Positions 18,173 through 26,910 are shown, counted from the stretch's first letter. The stretch is DNA of 64,000 nucleotides from Bradyrhizobium guangdongense (GCF_004114975.1 NZ_CP030051.1:7157501-7221500), one strand, 5' to 3'. A program made the numbers and translations. The notes: generated from the sequence alone by a model not told the origin.

Positions 18173-18943
18173 TCAGCGCTTGGCGTATAGCGCAAAACGT
18201 ACTCCGTCATCAGAAGCCGTTTCAAGTGTCTGGTTATCGGCTCCGAGCCTAAAGCCGCCTTGGAATGCTTCTCCTCGCAAGTCAAGTGGACCATGAATGG
18301 TTGGATTTGTGTAAGAAGCGTCCCCGAATTTAGTTAGTTGACGTGTGAATATTTCAAGTTGACCGCCGGCTGGGTAATAGTCTCGTGTGCGACCTCTCGT
18401 TCTGCCTAGGTAGTAACCCGAGATGAAGTCGGCATGAAGTTCAGCATTGATGTCGCCCCATGTCGGGTTGCTGTCGCTCCACGGTATACCACTTTTTTTC
18501 ACTGCATCTTCGATGCGCGCTCCAAAAAATTGGTAGATATGCGCACATTCGTGAGCGCAAATACCCGCGAGAGAGAACGCCCCATCGTCTTCCTGCAATA
18601 AGGTTTCAATTAAAGCTAATCCGAGAACAACGGTACCACTAGTGCCGTCCACGATCGTCTGTTTGGAAGCAAAAGCGTTATTGTCTCGTATGAACTTGAT
18701 TCCGGGATTTATGTTAAGAACGCGAACGATACTTTTGAGCTCAGAGATAATCACTCTGTCGACAATGTCGCTTTGAGACCTGTTGTACAGTTGGTGGTCA
18801 AAGTACCGACCCGATTTAGAATCGGGATTGACGAGCAGTGGGGTCGGCTGCCTGGGCGAAGATGCGGCTAGAGAGGTCTCGCTAAAGTATGGTGATAGCG
18901 AGCCTACAATAGCAAGCTGGAAGACTTTTCGCCGGTTCAACAT
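18173..18943 (-). CDS. Tat-exported HExxH metallopeptidase-like protein
   Basis: This 256-residue protein has a twin-arginine start (LNRRKVFQLA) and hydrophobic stretch through about residue 28. The zinc motif HECAH (131-135) lies in AGICAHECAHIYQF, and ELHAD (168-172) provides the third ligand in the manner of M48-like gluzincins. It is predicted to act in the periplasm. It lies 34 bp after the TIR/hydrolase gene on the same strand, and GGAG lies 5 nt before ATG 18943, so it is the second gene of an operon. The substrate is unknown. The pairing with a membrane TIR protein is unusual. Confidence 0.75.
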   Translation of the reverse strand: MLNRRKVFQLAIVGSLSPYFSETSLAASSPRQPTPLLVNPDSKSGRYFDHQLYNRSQSDIVDRVIISELKSIVRVLNINPGIKFIRDNNAFASKQTIVDGTSGTVVLGLALIETLLQEDDGAFSLAGICAHECAHIYQFFGARIEDAVKKSGIPWSDSNPTWGDINAELHADFISGYYLGRTRGRTRDYYPAGGQLEIFTRQLTKFGDASYTNPTIHGPLDLRGEAFQGGFRLGADNQTLETASDDGVRFALYAKR

Positions 18944-18977
18944 CACGGCTCCAAGGCAATAGCTAGGTACACACCCA

Positions 18978-20378
18978 TTAACATCCTCCCTGGCCCTGGG
19001 AACACCGTAGTCGTTGATCGGCTGTGGACTCGCAATTTCCTAGTCCCTTGAAGCAATCAACCTTTCCTGTTCCGGAAAGAGAAGACGTTTGCTCAGCGTC
19101 TTTCTCCAAAGTATCCAACAAGTCACGCCTTGCAGAATCTGGCAAACGACATAGAGCTGGAAATTGAAAGCAGGCAGCTCGATATCGTTTAGCCGGTACA
19201 CTATCTCCTGGGGTGAATGTTGGCCAAGCGTCTGTCAGTAAGTCAGGATTGAAATAGTTGAGAGTGATTGCCGCAGGTATAGCAAGAAATGTAAGCAGTA
19301 TGAGCCATCGCAGCGGAAGCGCGGCTAGTACGCGTACCCAGAGCGGCATGCGTGTCGGATTGTCAGCCGCTCTGGGTGCTTCTCCGCGAAGAAATGGCAC
19401 CCAGTACTTCTCGCAGAATAGTGGGGTCAGAAAATCGCTGTGTCTGTAGTTCTTGTGGAAACGAGTTACGGTCCCGGGTCTATTCCACTGGAATGCTCCG
19501 ACAGATCCATATCCCCACCCTGCGCTTTCTGCGAGAGCTGGCCAAAAGTCACGAGTGCCGACCTCATTGATTAGGGGGTCGTCGAAGAGTTCAACGACTT
19601 TACTGAATTTGTAGTCTTCCCGGACAACACTCCCGGCAAAGATTATGCGGTGCCATTTGAATTCCGGATGCTTCATCAAGATTTCTGAGATGACATAAGT
19701 GCCAAAGCTATGGCTAATCACCGACATCTTCTCCGGGGGCTTTCCTTCCTTGCGTTTATAAAGCATCAGTGACGTGTTGATGTCCTCGACGACCCTACTT
19801 AGAGGATCACTCCGAAATAGACCGAATGGGGCAAGAAATCTAAGCGCTCCGAATCTTCCGAAGCTTGTAAGTCCAACTGCGAAGCCGGCACGCTCTAGTA
19901 CCGGTGCAATTGTGCCCATCCAAGATGCGCGTGTTCGTATTCCATGTACAAGGATGACGAGGTGATTCTTAAGTTCCGCCGCCTTCCGGCTCGATGCGTC
20001 GGAGCGACGGATTCCGAGATTCGCGAGCCCAGCAAAGATGCCCTCGCGGTTTGATATTAGTTCTGTTTGGAACACACCGAAGGGCGCGGGAATTTCGTCT
20101 ACGGTCATGTTAGGCGTCATGACCTGGACAAGTGCACCTCTCTCCCGAGCACGGTTAGCCTCCCAGCGCACCCAGTCCGATTGTGCAGCTTCAGGCGACC
20201 AGATTACGATTACGGCTCCGGCCTGGTCTATCTCGCGAGCTATTGCATCAGAGAATCTCTCGCCGGCGATCAACGAGGTGTCGTACCAAACGGTAAAACC
20301 AGCCTCCATGAGGTCGCGGGCCAAAGCTGCGACGATTCGGGCATTCCTAGTAGAATAACTTATGAAAATATCCGCCAT
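18978..20378 (-). CDS. TIR domain plus alpha/beta-hydrolase membrane protein
   Basis: This 466-residue protein has an N-terminal TIR domain (about 1-120) starting MADIFISYSTRN. It has WYDTSLIAGERF and SDWVRWEANRA, whose Glu73 fits the catalytic glutamate of NAD-cleaving TIRs. A serine-hydrolase-like domain follows (about 138-330): HLVILVHGIRT carries the oxyanion region, SHSFG (222-226) the nucleophile Ser224, and YRHSDF a candidate His. A membrane helix lies at about 357-376 and a cysteine-bearing tail of about 90 residues follows. The N-terminal domains should be cytoplasmic. TIR proteins in islands are often anti-phage NADases. Whether TIR is enzymatic here or only an adaptor for the hydrolase cannot be told. 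Confidence 0.82.
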   Translation of the reverse strand: MADIFISYSTRNARIVAALARDLMEAGFTVWYDTSLIAGERFSDAIAREIDQAGAVIVIWSPEAAQSDWVRWEANRARERGALVQVMTPNMTVDEIPAPFGVFQTELISNREGIFAGLANLGIRRSDASSRKAAELKNHLVILVHGIRTRASWMGTIAPVLERAGFAVGLTSFGRFGALRFLAPFGLFRSDPLSRVVEDINTSLMLYKRKEGKPPEKMSVISHSFGTYVISEILMKHPEFKWHRIIFAGSVVREDYKFSKVVELFDDPLINEVGTRDFWPALAESAGWGYGSVGAFQWNRPGTVTRFHKNYRHSDFLTPLFCEKYWVPFLRGEAPRAADNPTRMPLWVRVLAALPLRWLILLTFLAIPAAITLNYFNPDLLTDAWPTFTPGDSVPAKRYRAACFQFPALCRLPDSARRDLLDTLEKDAEQTSSLSGTGKVDCFKGLGNCESTADQRLRCSQGQGGC

Positions 20379-20479
20379 GGCAAAAGCCAATACCCCCGCT
20401 TGGCGCTTCGAAGCTGAGTGAGTGTATCAGGTGCGGAGCTAAGCGGTAGGTAGTGCCTGTTCTTTTTGAGGTAGTTTGC

Positions 20480-20701
20480 CTAAGCCGTCTCCGCTCGGGG
20501 ACTATGGTAGAAAGTTAACACGAGAGAAGCTGCGTCGAAGATGCCCATTCTGGCGTCCTCACTCTGCCAGGGTTTGCGCGGACGTGGGAGAAATCGCTCA
20601 AAGGCCGGTATATGCTTGGCGATGGCCATCGCGACAGCATCCTTGGTCACGGTTCCCAAATGTGAAAACTGTTCGCGGACCTCGGCGTGAGTGTGAAAGA
20701 C
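20480..20701 (-). pseudogene. C-terminal fragment of a RuvC-like gene
   Basis: An open stretch of about 73 codons ending at TAG (20480-20482) reads FSHLGTVTKDAVAMAIAKH, PAFERFLP, then SEDARMGIFDAASL. This matches the last 70 residues of the protein at 2278-2781 almost motif for motif (FSHL, PAFARYLP, SEAARMAIFDAA). The 5' part is missing. The upstream sequence is the integrase gene, which reads through this fragment out of frame. Confidence 0.8.
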
Positions 20702-21864
20702 TGGTTTGAGCGAATATCGCTTACAGTCTGCTGCGAGTGACTATTAAGTAGATTTGTTACGTAGCTTTCGATTTTTGTAAGAGCATCTTTTTTCTCGCTC
20801 AAATAATCGTACCGATCATAGATCTCGTCGAGATCGTTACGCCCTGCCCCGGTCACATGATTGAGCGCTATCTCTGCAATCTCGCGCGGCACCTTGAACC
20901 GCGCGAGCATCGACCGGAATGTCCGGCGAAGATCTCGTATCTGCCAGCCACTCACTCCCGAGCGCTTGTCGAGTTCCTTTTTGAATTTTCCCCAGGAGCC
21001 ATCCTTGAAATGGTCGTCAATCAAACGCCCAGGAAAATAGTAGCGCGCGTTCGTCTTGTTACGATCGAGAATAGCGCGCGCTATCGGTAAAATCGGAATT
21101 GCATGCGCGCGGCCGTTCTTCGTGAACTCCCCAGGTATGGTCAGTATGTCGCGCTCTATCCATTGAGGCATTAGACGACCAATTTCGCCATTCCGGCAGC
21201 CCCAGAGAATAAGTAGACGGATCATGTCTCCAAACATCCCCTCGCAAGCATTCCAGACCTTGCGAAGCTCGTCGTCCGACAGGATGCGCTTTCCTTTCTT
21301 ATCTTTGCCTGGGACTGGATAGCCATCGAGAGGGCTATGCTTGATGTACCGATGCGGCGGCCTCATGCACCACTTGAAGAACACGCGAAGCACGCGGAAT
21401 GCATGGAGCCGTTCACTCGGGGTATCGGCAAGTTTTTTCAGATCCGCGCTTATGTGCTCGTCGGTGATCTCTGAAAGCAGTTTCATGCTGAGCAGTGGAA
21501 ACTTTGTCGTAAGCAGACGCTTCGCCTCGTGTTTCGTCCTTGGTTTTTTGCTCTGGTAGTGATCTTCGATAAAGGTAGTCACTGCAACGTCGAACAGCAC
21601 ACCCGTCTTAACGACCGGTGCTGTAATCCCAAGCGTCTTTTCTGCAAGGATGCGTCGCGCTTCCTCGCGTGCCTTCGAGAGTGTCACTATACCGAAGCGG
21701 CCGAGCGTGCGGCGCTTACCGCTTCCGATCATGAGAATGAACGTTTTTGATCCCCCTTGGGAAACGCGTACGCCGAGCGGACTAGTCTTGTCCCAGACCG
21801 TAAGCTGCCCTTTCGGCGGCGGTTTGAGTGCGCGAAGGCTTACGTCAGTCAGATTGGCTTTCAT
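20647..21864 (-). CDS. P4-type tyrosine integrase (DUF4102 arm-binding domain)
   Basis: This 405-residue protein has an N-terminal DUF4102 arm-type DNA-binding domain (LTDVSLRALKPPPKGQLTVW, GSGKRRTLGRFGIVTLSKAR). A SAM-like core domain and a catalytic domain follow, with Arg in LLILWGCRNGEI and Tyr in EIYDRYDY. The usual HxLR box reads RDLRR, so the first His is replaced. The last 15 or so residues are read out of frame from the RuvC-like remnant, so the C-terminus is chimeric. It lies 135 bp from the tRNA-Gly half, transcribed away from it, the standard layout for a tRNA-targeting island. It is probably the enzyme that inserted the island. Confidence 0.88.
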   Translation of the reverse strand: MKANLTDVSLRALKPPPKGQLTVWDKTSPLGVRVSQGGSKTFILMIGSGKRRTLGRFGIVTLSKAREEARRILAEKTLGITAPVVKTGVLFDVAVTTFIEDHYQSKKPRTKHEAKRLLTTKFPLLSMKLLSEITDEHISADLKKLADTPSERLHAFRVLRVFFKWCMRPPHRYIKHSPLDGYPVPGKDKKGKRILSDDELRKVWNACEGMFGDMIRLLILWGCRNGEIGRLMPQWIERDILTIPGEFTKNGRAHAIPILPIARAILDRNKTNARYYFPGRLIDDHFKDGSWGKFKKELDKRSGVSGWQIRDLRRTFRSMLARFKVPREIAEIALNHVTGAGRNDLDEIYDRYDYLSEKKDALTKIESYVTNLLNSHSQQTVSDIRSNQSFTLTPRSANSFHIWEP

Positions 21865-21999
21865 TAGGCACCTCTAGGCACCGGCAAGTTCGTGTCGCCG
21901 CGGTTTACAGTGGCAACCGATGCCTAGTCGTACCGAGAGAAAAGCCTTCTGTCACAGGCACCTATGGTGAACCACGGTGCATTGTGAGCCAGCGACGTA

Positions 22000-22041
22000 G
22001 CAGCTTGGGAAGCTGCCGTTCTACCATTGAACTACGCCCGC
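22000..22041 (-). pseudogene. tRNA-Gly(CCC), 5' half only
   Basis: Reading the minus strand, the acceptor 5' strand GCGGGCG is followed by TA, D arm GTTC-AATGGTA-GAAC, then anticodon arm GCAGC-TTCCCAA-GCTGC with anticodon CCC. After 22000 the sequence is unrelated: there is no T arm and no CGCCCGC acceptor strand within 100 bp. The gene is cut at the end of the anticodon arm, facing the integrase. The 3' half is not elsewhere in the window. Confidence 0.8.
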
Positions 22042-22217
22042 CCGATGCGCGTATCGCGCACTCATCCTGATTAGCCGAGACGGTGTCCGGCGCCAAGAGC
22101 TTTGGCGCGTCAGGCCGTACCGATGTTAACGTCCCGGCAAGATTTTGGGTGCGCCGGATTGTGGCAGTGTTATGATCGAGCCTTGGGGAAGAAACGTGCA
22201 CTGAGTGGGGCGTGTGC

Positions 22218-22796
22218 ATGGTGGGGCGCGCTTACGCAATTTTCGACACGGCGATCGGCCGCTGCGGCATCGTCTGGAGCAATTCCGGCGTAGTGGCCGT
22301 GCAATTGCCGGAGGCGCGGGAGATCGACACCCGCCGCCGGATTTTCCAGGTCCATCCCGAGGCGCGCGAGCAGGCGCCGCCGCTCAACACCGAGCTGGCG
22401 ATCGAGGGCATCGTGACCTTGCTGCAAGGCAGCGATCCCGATTTTTCCGACGTCAGTCTCGATGCCGGCGGCGTGTCGGCCTTCAACCGGCGCGTCTATG
22501 AATATGCCTGCACCATCCCGCGCGGGGAGACGCGGACCTATCACGAGATTGCCAAGGCGCTGGGCGCCTCGGGCGCGGCGCATTCGGTGGCGCAGGCCAT
22601 CTCCCGGAATCCCTACATGATCATCGTGCCCTGCCACCGGGTGCTGGAAGCGGGCGGCTACGCCGACAGGATCTCGCCTTACGGCGGGGTGATCTCGAAG
22701 CGACGTCTCTTGTCGCTCGAAGGCGCCCATCCGATTGCCAGCAAGACGCTGTTCGATGTGCTGCTGCCCGTTGCTCCGCCGCGCGCGCCCTCCTAA
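22218..22796 (+). CDS. ogt: Methylated-DNA-protein cysteine methyltransferase
   Basis: This 192-residue DNA repair protein transfers the alkyl group from O6-alkylguanine to its own cysteine. The active-site motif is IVPCHRVL, preceded by the helix-turn-helix segment TYHEIAKALGASGAAHSV with a final SRNP that positions the recognition helix. Family-typical length for Ogt. No Ada-type N-terminal zinc domain is present. ATG 22218 gives the conventional start; ATG 22212 is an alternative. An AraC-type regulator follows 9 bp downstream and may be cotranscribed, which recalls the Ada/Ogt linkage. Confidence 0.9.
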   Translation: MVGRAYAIFDTAIGRCGIVWSNSGVVAVQLPEAREIDTRRRIFQVHPEAREQAPPLNTELAIEGIVTLLQGSDPDFSDVSLDAGGVSAFNRRVYEYACTIPRGETRTYHEIAKALGASGAAHSVAQAISRNPYMIIVPCHRVLEAGGYADRISPYGGVISKRRLLSLEGAHPIASKTLFDVLLPVAPPRAPS

Positions 22797-22805
22797 ATAC
22801 CGGGG

Positions 22806-23645
22806 ATGGATGCGACCACGCTGCTGACGTCAGACGCGATGACGGTCTCCGAGTTTCGCTGCGACGCGGGACCGGACGACCAGCCGTTTGCCGAGTGTCG
22901 CACCGGCCACTCCATCGCCTATGTCCGCGCGGGAAGCTTCGGCTGCCATTGCCGCGCCGGCTTCTTCGAGCTGGTGGCGGGCTCGCTGCTGGTCGGTGCG
23001 CCCGGCGACGAATACACCTGCACGCATGAGCACGTCTGCGGCGATGTCTGCCTGTCGTTCTTCCTCAGCGAGGAGCTCGTCGATGCTCTCGGCGGGCGGC
23101 GCGAGACCTGGCAGGTCGGCGCGACGCCGCCGCTGCCCGCGCTGATGGTGCTGGGCGAGCTCGCGCAAGCCGCGGCAGATGGCAACAGCGATCTGGGCCT
23201 CGACGAGATCGGGCAGCTTCTGGCCGCCCGCTTTGTCGAGATAGTCTCGGGCACGCCGCGCAAAAAGATGACGACGATGGCGCGCGACCGCCGCCGCGCG
23301 GTGGAGGCCGCGTTGTGGATCGACGACAACTCCCATGCCGAGGTCGATCTCGAACAGATCGCGCGCCTGGCAGGGCTGAGCTCGTTCCATTTCCTGCGGT
23401 TGTTTTCCAACGTGCTCGGCGTCACGCCGCATCAATATCTGGTGCGCTCGCGGCTGCGGCATGCGGCGCGCCTGCTCACGGAGGACGACATCGCGGTGAC
23501 CGACATCGCCTATGATGTCGGGTTCGGCGACCTCTCCAATTTCGTCCGCACCTTCCATCGCGCCGCCGGCGTGTCGCCGACCAGGTTCCGGCAGGCCTCG
23601 AAGGGCAGGCGCAAGATTCTCCAAGAGCCGCTCGCCCTCAACTGA
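22806..23645 (+). CDS. AraC-family transcriptional regulator
   Basis: This 279-residue regulator has a cupin-like N-terminal half with [20 protein letters not shown] and a Cys-rich segment ([11 protein letters not shown]). The C-terminal AraC double helix-turn-helix includes [20 protein letters not shown] and [20 protein letters not shown], with the conserved HR..G.SP ending. The N-terminal ligand is unknown. It lies 9 bp after ogt in the same direction, and a VOC protein follows after about 55 bp. Confidence 0.9.
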   Translation: MDATTLLTSDAMTVSEFRCDAGPDDQPFAECRTGHSIAYVRAGSFGCHCRAGFFELVAGSLLVGAPGDEYTCTHEHVCGDVCLSFFLSEELVDALGGRRETWQVGATPPLPALMVLGELAQAAADGNSDLGLDEIGQLLAARFVEIVSGTPRKKMTTMARDRRRAVEAALWIDDNSHAEVDLEQIARLAGLSSFHFLRLFSNVLGVTPHQYLVRSRLRHAARLLTEDDIAVTDIAYDVGFGDLSNFVRTFHRAAGVSPTRFRQASKGRRKILQEPLALN

Positions 23646-23700
23646 CTAAGGTCGTCTTCGGCGCACGCCGCTTGCGGCGCGCTTTGCAATGGAGATGACC

Positions 23701-24060
23701 ATGTACGACCATATCGGGCTGCGCGTTGCCGACCTCGACGCCGCCACGCGTTTCTACACCGCCGTGCTGGCGCCGCTGGGTTACGTGCTGTGCTCGAGCG
23801 GCGACGGCTATGCCGGCTTCGGGCCGAAGGGCGAGCCGGCGCTCTGGCTGCATCTGAACAAGGGCCGCAAGGCCGACGGCGCGCATATCGCATTTCGCGC
23901 CGGGAATCATGATGCGGTGAAGGCGTTTCACAGCGAAGGTCTGAAGAGCGGCGGCCGCGACAATGGCGGCGCCGGGCCGCGCAAGGATTACAGCCCGACG
24001 TACTACGCGGCGTTCCTGATCGACCCTGATGGCAACAACATCGAGGCGGTTTGTACGTGA
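23701..24060 (+). CDS. VOC-superfamily (glyoxalase-like) protein
   Basis: This 119-residue single vicinal-oxygen-chelate module starts MYDHIGLRVADLDAATRFY. It ends with IDPDGNNIEAVC, which carries the metal-ligand glutamate; the first ligand is His3. Two betaalphabetabetabeta units fit the length. Such proteins include lyases, dioxygenases and resistance proteins; the substrate is unknown. GGAG about 7 nt upstream selects ATG 23701 over 23689. Confidence 0.85.
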   Translation: MYDHIGLRVADLDAATRFYTAVLAPLGYVLCSSGDGYAGFGPKGEPALWLHLNKGRKADGAHIAFRAGNHDAVKAFHSEGLKSGGRDNGGAGPRKDYSPTYYAAFLIDPDGNNIEAVCT

Positions 24061-24083
24061 GTGATCGCCACACGCAAAATTTC

Positions 24084-24175
24084 GTGGGGTGGGCAAAGCG
24101 TAGCGTCCCCACCATCACGTGCAAACAGCAATAGGTCGTGGGCACGGCGCAGGTGCGCCTTTGCTCACCCTACGG
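24084..24175. repeat. Dispersed intergenic palindrome, family A
   Basis: GGTGGGCAAAGCGTAGCGT on the left mirrors GGCACGGCGC and CCTTTGCTCACCCTACG on the right. A second, better-matched copy lies at 29483-29571, also just after a stop codon. The unit fills the gap between the VOC and SRPBCC genes. Confidence 0.75.
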
Positions 24176-24197
24176 GATCTTTCTCCAGAGGAACAAC

Positions 24198-24593
24198 ATG
24201 GCCTCCATCCACAACGACATCGCCCTCCCCGCCCCGGCCCGCGACGTCTGGGATGCGGTGCGCGATTTCGGCGCGCTGCCTCGGCGGCTGGTGCCGGGAT
24301 TCGTCACCGCTTGCGAGCTCGACGGCGATGCGCGCATCGTCACCTTCGCCAACGGCTCGGTGGCGCGCGAGACCCTAGTCGATTGCGACGATTCGCGGCA
24401 GCGGCTGGTCTATGCGATCAACAGCGAACGGCTGAAGCATTACAGCGCCTCGGTGCAGGTGATTGCCGATGGCGAGGCGAAATGTCGCCTGGTCTGGATC
24501 ATCGACATGCTGCCGAACGAGCTTGCCCCTTACGTGCAGGAGCAGACCAAGGCGGCCGTGACTGCCATGCACAAGGCGTTTCCGTCGGGCTAG
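24198..24593 (+). CDS. SRPBCC-family (START-like) protein
   Basis: This 131-residue protein starts MASIHNDIALPAPARDVWDA. That beta-helix opening is typical of polyketide-cyclase/START-like proteins such as MxaD-type and Bet v1-like members, which form a hydrophobic cavity. It ends with the long C-terminal helix EQTKAAVTAMHKAF. There is no signal peptide and no obvious catalytic residue. AGAGGA before ATG 24198 sets the start. The ligand and role are unknown. Confidence 0.85.
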   Translation: MASIHNDIALPAPARDVWDAVRDFGALPRRLVPGFVTACELDGDARIVTFANGSVARETLVDCDDSRQRLVYAINSERLKHYSASVQVIADGEAKCRLVWIIDMLPNELAPYVQEQTKAAVTAMHKAFPSG

Positions 24594-24647
24594 CCTTGTC
24601 CGATCCCCCGAGGTCAGCTGTGGCGGCCATCGCCGCCACAGGAACCG

Positions 24648-26090
24648 CTAATCGGCGGCCGAGAGCACCGGACGAACCGCCGGCTTCGTCTCGCGCGGCC
24701 CCCAGCGGGTCAGCACCACGCTGGAGCTCGAGAGCAGGCCGAGCACGACCATCGAGCTTGCGGCGAGCCAGAAGAAGTTTTGCGCGGTGGCTTCGTGCGT
24801 CGACAGCCACCAGCCGCAGGTCGCGATGTAGATCAGCCGCGCGGTCTGCGCCAGCACCGGACCGATCACCTTGGCCGCTCCCTGCGACGAGAAGTACATC
24901 GTCGAGGCGAGGCCGATGAAGGCGTAGAACGGCGCCACCGTCGACAGATATTGATGGCTGGTCGCGCGCACATTGGCGCTGTCGGTGAAGATGTTGACCC
25001 AGAGATCGGGGAACAGTGCGACGAGGCAGGCGGGCGTGCCGACGGCAACGAAGGCGCTCGCGCCCGCGATCCAGGCGATGCGGCGGGCACGGGCGATGCG
25101 GCCGGCGCCGACCGCCATGCCGATCATCGGCACGGAGGCGATGCCGAACGAGAACGCGATCGACGTCAGCAGAAATTCCAGCCGCGCGCCAATGCCGTAG
25201 CCGGCAAGGATCGCGGTACCGAACTTCGCCAGCAAGTGGGTGAAGATCGAGATCGTCAGCACCGATTGCAGCGGCGAGAAGCAGGCGATGGCGCCGACCT
25301 TCAGGATGTCGAAGAACATCGCCCATTGGATGCGAAGCCCGCGCAGCTTGGGGACGACGCGCGCGCGGCCCGAGAACAGATACCAGCCCATGATGCAGAT
25401 GTTCATGGAATAGGCGATCAGCGCACCGGCCGCGACGCCGCGCATGCCGAGCTGCGGGACGGGTCCGAGCCCGAGGCCCAAGGTGCCGCCGAGCACGATC
25501 TGCCAGACCGCGGAGTTGAGGATCAACAGCGACGGCAGCTTCATGTTGCCGGTGCCGCGCAGCACGCCGGCCATGGTGTTGAGCAGCCAGGGCAGCACCG
25601 CCCCGCCGAAGAACACCTGCGTGTAGGCGATCGCATGAGTCAGCACATTGCCGCGCCCGCCGAGCATGGTGAGCACCTGGGACCCGAAGATCAGCATGCC
25701 CAGCATGAACACGAGACCGAAGGTGATGCCGATCAGGAGTGCATGCGCGGCCAGCGTCCCAGCACGCTCGCGGTCGCCGGCGCCGAGCGCGCGTGCGATG
25801 GCGGAAGCTACGGCACCGCCCATGGCGCCGCCCGACATCGTCATGGTCAGGATCACGGTCGGAAACACCAGCGCCATCGCGGCCAGCGCTTCGACGCCGA
25901 GACGTCCGATATAGGAGGTCTCCGCGATCACCACGCAGGTGCCGGCGGACAGCGCGACGACGTTCGGCCAGGCGAGCCCCAGCAGCGTGCGCAGGATCGG
26001 CCCGTCGGTCAGCGCACTCCGCACGGGGCGCGGGGACGGCGGCAGCGGACGTTCCTGCTCATCGACCGGGATCTCGGCGATGTCCGTCAT
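24648..26090 (-). CDS. MATE-family efflux transporter
   Basis: This 480-residue inner-membrane protein has twelve predicted helices in two related halves. The first half has WPNVVALSAGTCVVIAE and ALAAMALVFP, and the repeat half has EFLLTSIAFSFGIAS and GMAVGAG. MATE pumps export cationic drugs or metabolites against sodium or proton gradients. The long hydrophilic N-terminus (about 45 residues) is not unusual. GGAGACGAA precedes ATG 26090. It is convergent with the SRPBCC gene (55-bp gap). The substrate is unknown. Confidence 0.9.
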   Translation of the reverse strand: MTDIAEIPVDEQERPLPPSPRPVRSALTDGPILRTLLGLAWPNVVALSAGTCVVIAETSYIGRLGVEALAAMALVFPTVILTMTMSGGAMGGAVASAIARALGAGDRERAGTLAAHALLIGITFGLVFMLGMLIFGSQVLTMLGGRGNVLTHAIAYTQVFFGGAVLPWLLNTMAGVLRGTGNMKLPSLLILNSAVWQIVLGGTLGLGLGPVPQLGMRGVAAGALIAYSMNICIMGWYLFSGRARVVPKLRGLRIQWAMFFDILKVGAIACFSPLQSVLTISIFTHLLAKFGTAILAGYGIGARLEFLLTSIAFSFGIASVPMIGMAVGAGRIARARRIAWIAGASAFVAVGTPACLVALFPDLWVNIFTDSANVRATSHQYLSTVAPFYAFIGLASTMYFSSQGAAKVIGPVLAQTARLIYIATCGWWLSTHEATAQNFFWLAASSMVVLGLLSSSSVVLTRWGPRETKPAVRPVLSAAD

Positions 26091-26335
26091 TTCGTCTCCC
26101 GGGCAAATGCGCCATCTGCGGCGCGGCAATGCATAGGTGTGCTAATCAATTCACTCGCGCGAAAGGCGCGTCCGGCAATTGTTAGCACGCCGGCCGCCGA
26201 TTCCTCCTGCGTCAGGTGCAGGCGTGCTCTGCGGCAGCGCATTTCGGACCGTGGAATTGCGGTCCTGGGTCAACTCCGCATCACGAATTTTGCGACGGCC
26301 CGATTGCGGAGCCTTAGTTTAGCGAAGCTTCAATT

Positions 26336-26734
26336 TTACGAAGCTTTGGCGGCGCGCTCGCGTTCGACGCGCTCGGTGACGTCGCGCGCCATCGCGACCG
26401 ATCCGAGCACGTTGCCGCCCGCGTCACGCACCAGCGCGAAGGTCATTTCGATGTAGAGCTTGCGTCCGCTCTTGTGCAGTGCGCGGGTCAGCGTCGGCTT
26501 GCCCGCAAGCTTCATCGTACCGCTGGCGAGCGCGGCCTCAAAGCCCTTCCAGTGCGCGGCGCGCAGATGCTCGGGGATGATCAGATCGAGATTCTGGCCG
26601 AGCGCTTCGTCTGCCGCGAAGCCGAACAGTGCGGCGGATGCGCGATTCCATCGCATGATGGTGCCGGAGCGATCCGAATAGATCAGCGCGTCGGCGACGT
26701 CGTTGAGGATGTGTGCGTCGAGTTGATCGGTCAT
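26336..26734 (-). CDS. Single PAS-domain protein
   Basis: This 132-residue protein is one PAS domain: ALIYSDRSGTIMRWNRASAA, then FGFAADEALGQNLDLIIPE and TRALHKSGRKLYIEMTF, ending with the linker VTERVERERAAK that usually leads to an output domain. No output domain is present. It may act by protein contact or oxygen/redox sensing. GAGG before ATG 26734 supports the start. The neighbours are not clearly related. Confidence 0.85.
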   Translation of the reverse strand: MTDQLDAHILNDVADALIYSDRSGTIMRWNRASAALFGFAADEALGQNLDLIIPEHLRAAHWKGFEAALASGTMKLAGKPTLTRALHKSGRKLYIEMTFALVRDAGGNVLGSVAMARDVTERVERERAAKAS

Positions 26735-26777
26735 GGCGAGACCTCGTTGGATTTCATACATCCTGACACAAATTCGG

Positions 26778-26891
26778 TGTCATCGCCCGACTTGATCGGG
26801 CGATCCAGTACTCCGAGACGGCGGTGATCAAGTCGAGAAGCCGCGGCGTACTGGATTCCCCGCTTTCGCGACGCTTTCGCGGGGAATGACA
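26778..26891. repeat. Dispersed intergenic palindrome, family B
   Basis: TGTCATCGCCCGACTTGATC with GGGCGATCCAGTACTCCG leads to GGCGTACTGGATTCCCCGC and ends GGGGAATGACA. Related copies occur at 33247-33345 and 52300-52402, always between genes. Confidence 0.75.
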
Positions 26892-26910
26892 GCGGAGCGC
26901 GAGGCTCACA

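Noticed and set aside
21965..22041. Complete tRNA-Gly
   Set aside because: The T arm and 3' acceptor strand are missing; only the first 42 nt match.
24780..26456. 558-codon plus-strand open frame
   Set aside because: It is antisense to the MATE gene, rich in Arg, Gly, Asp and His as expected for a shadow in GC-rich DNA, and lacks a domain.
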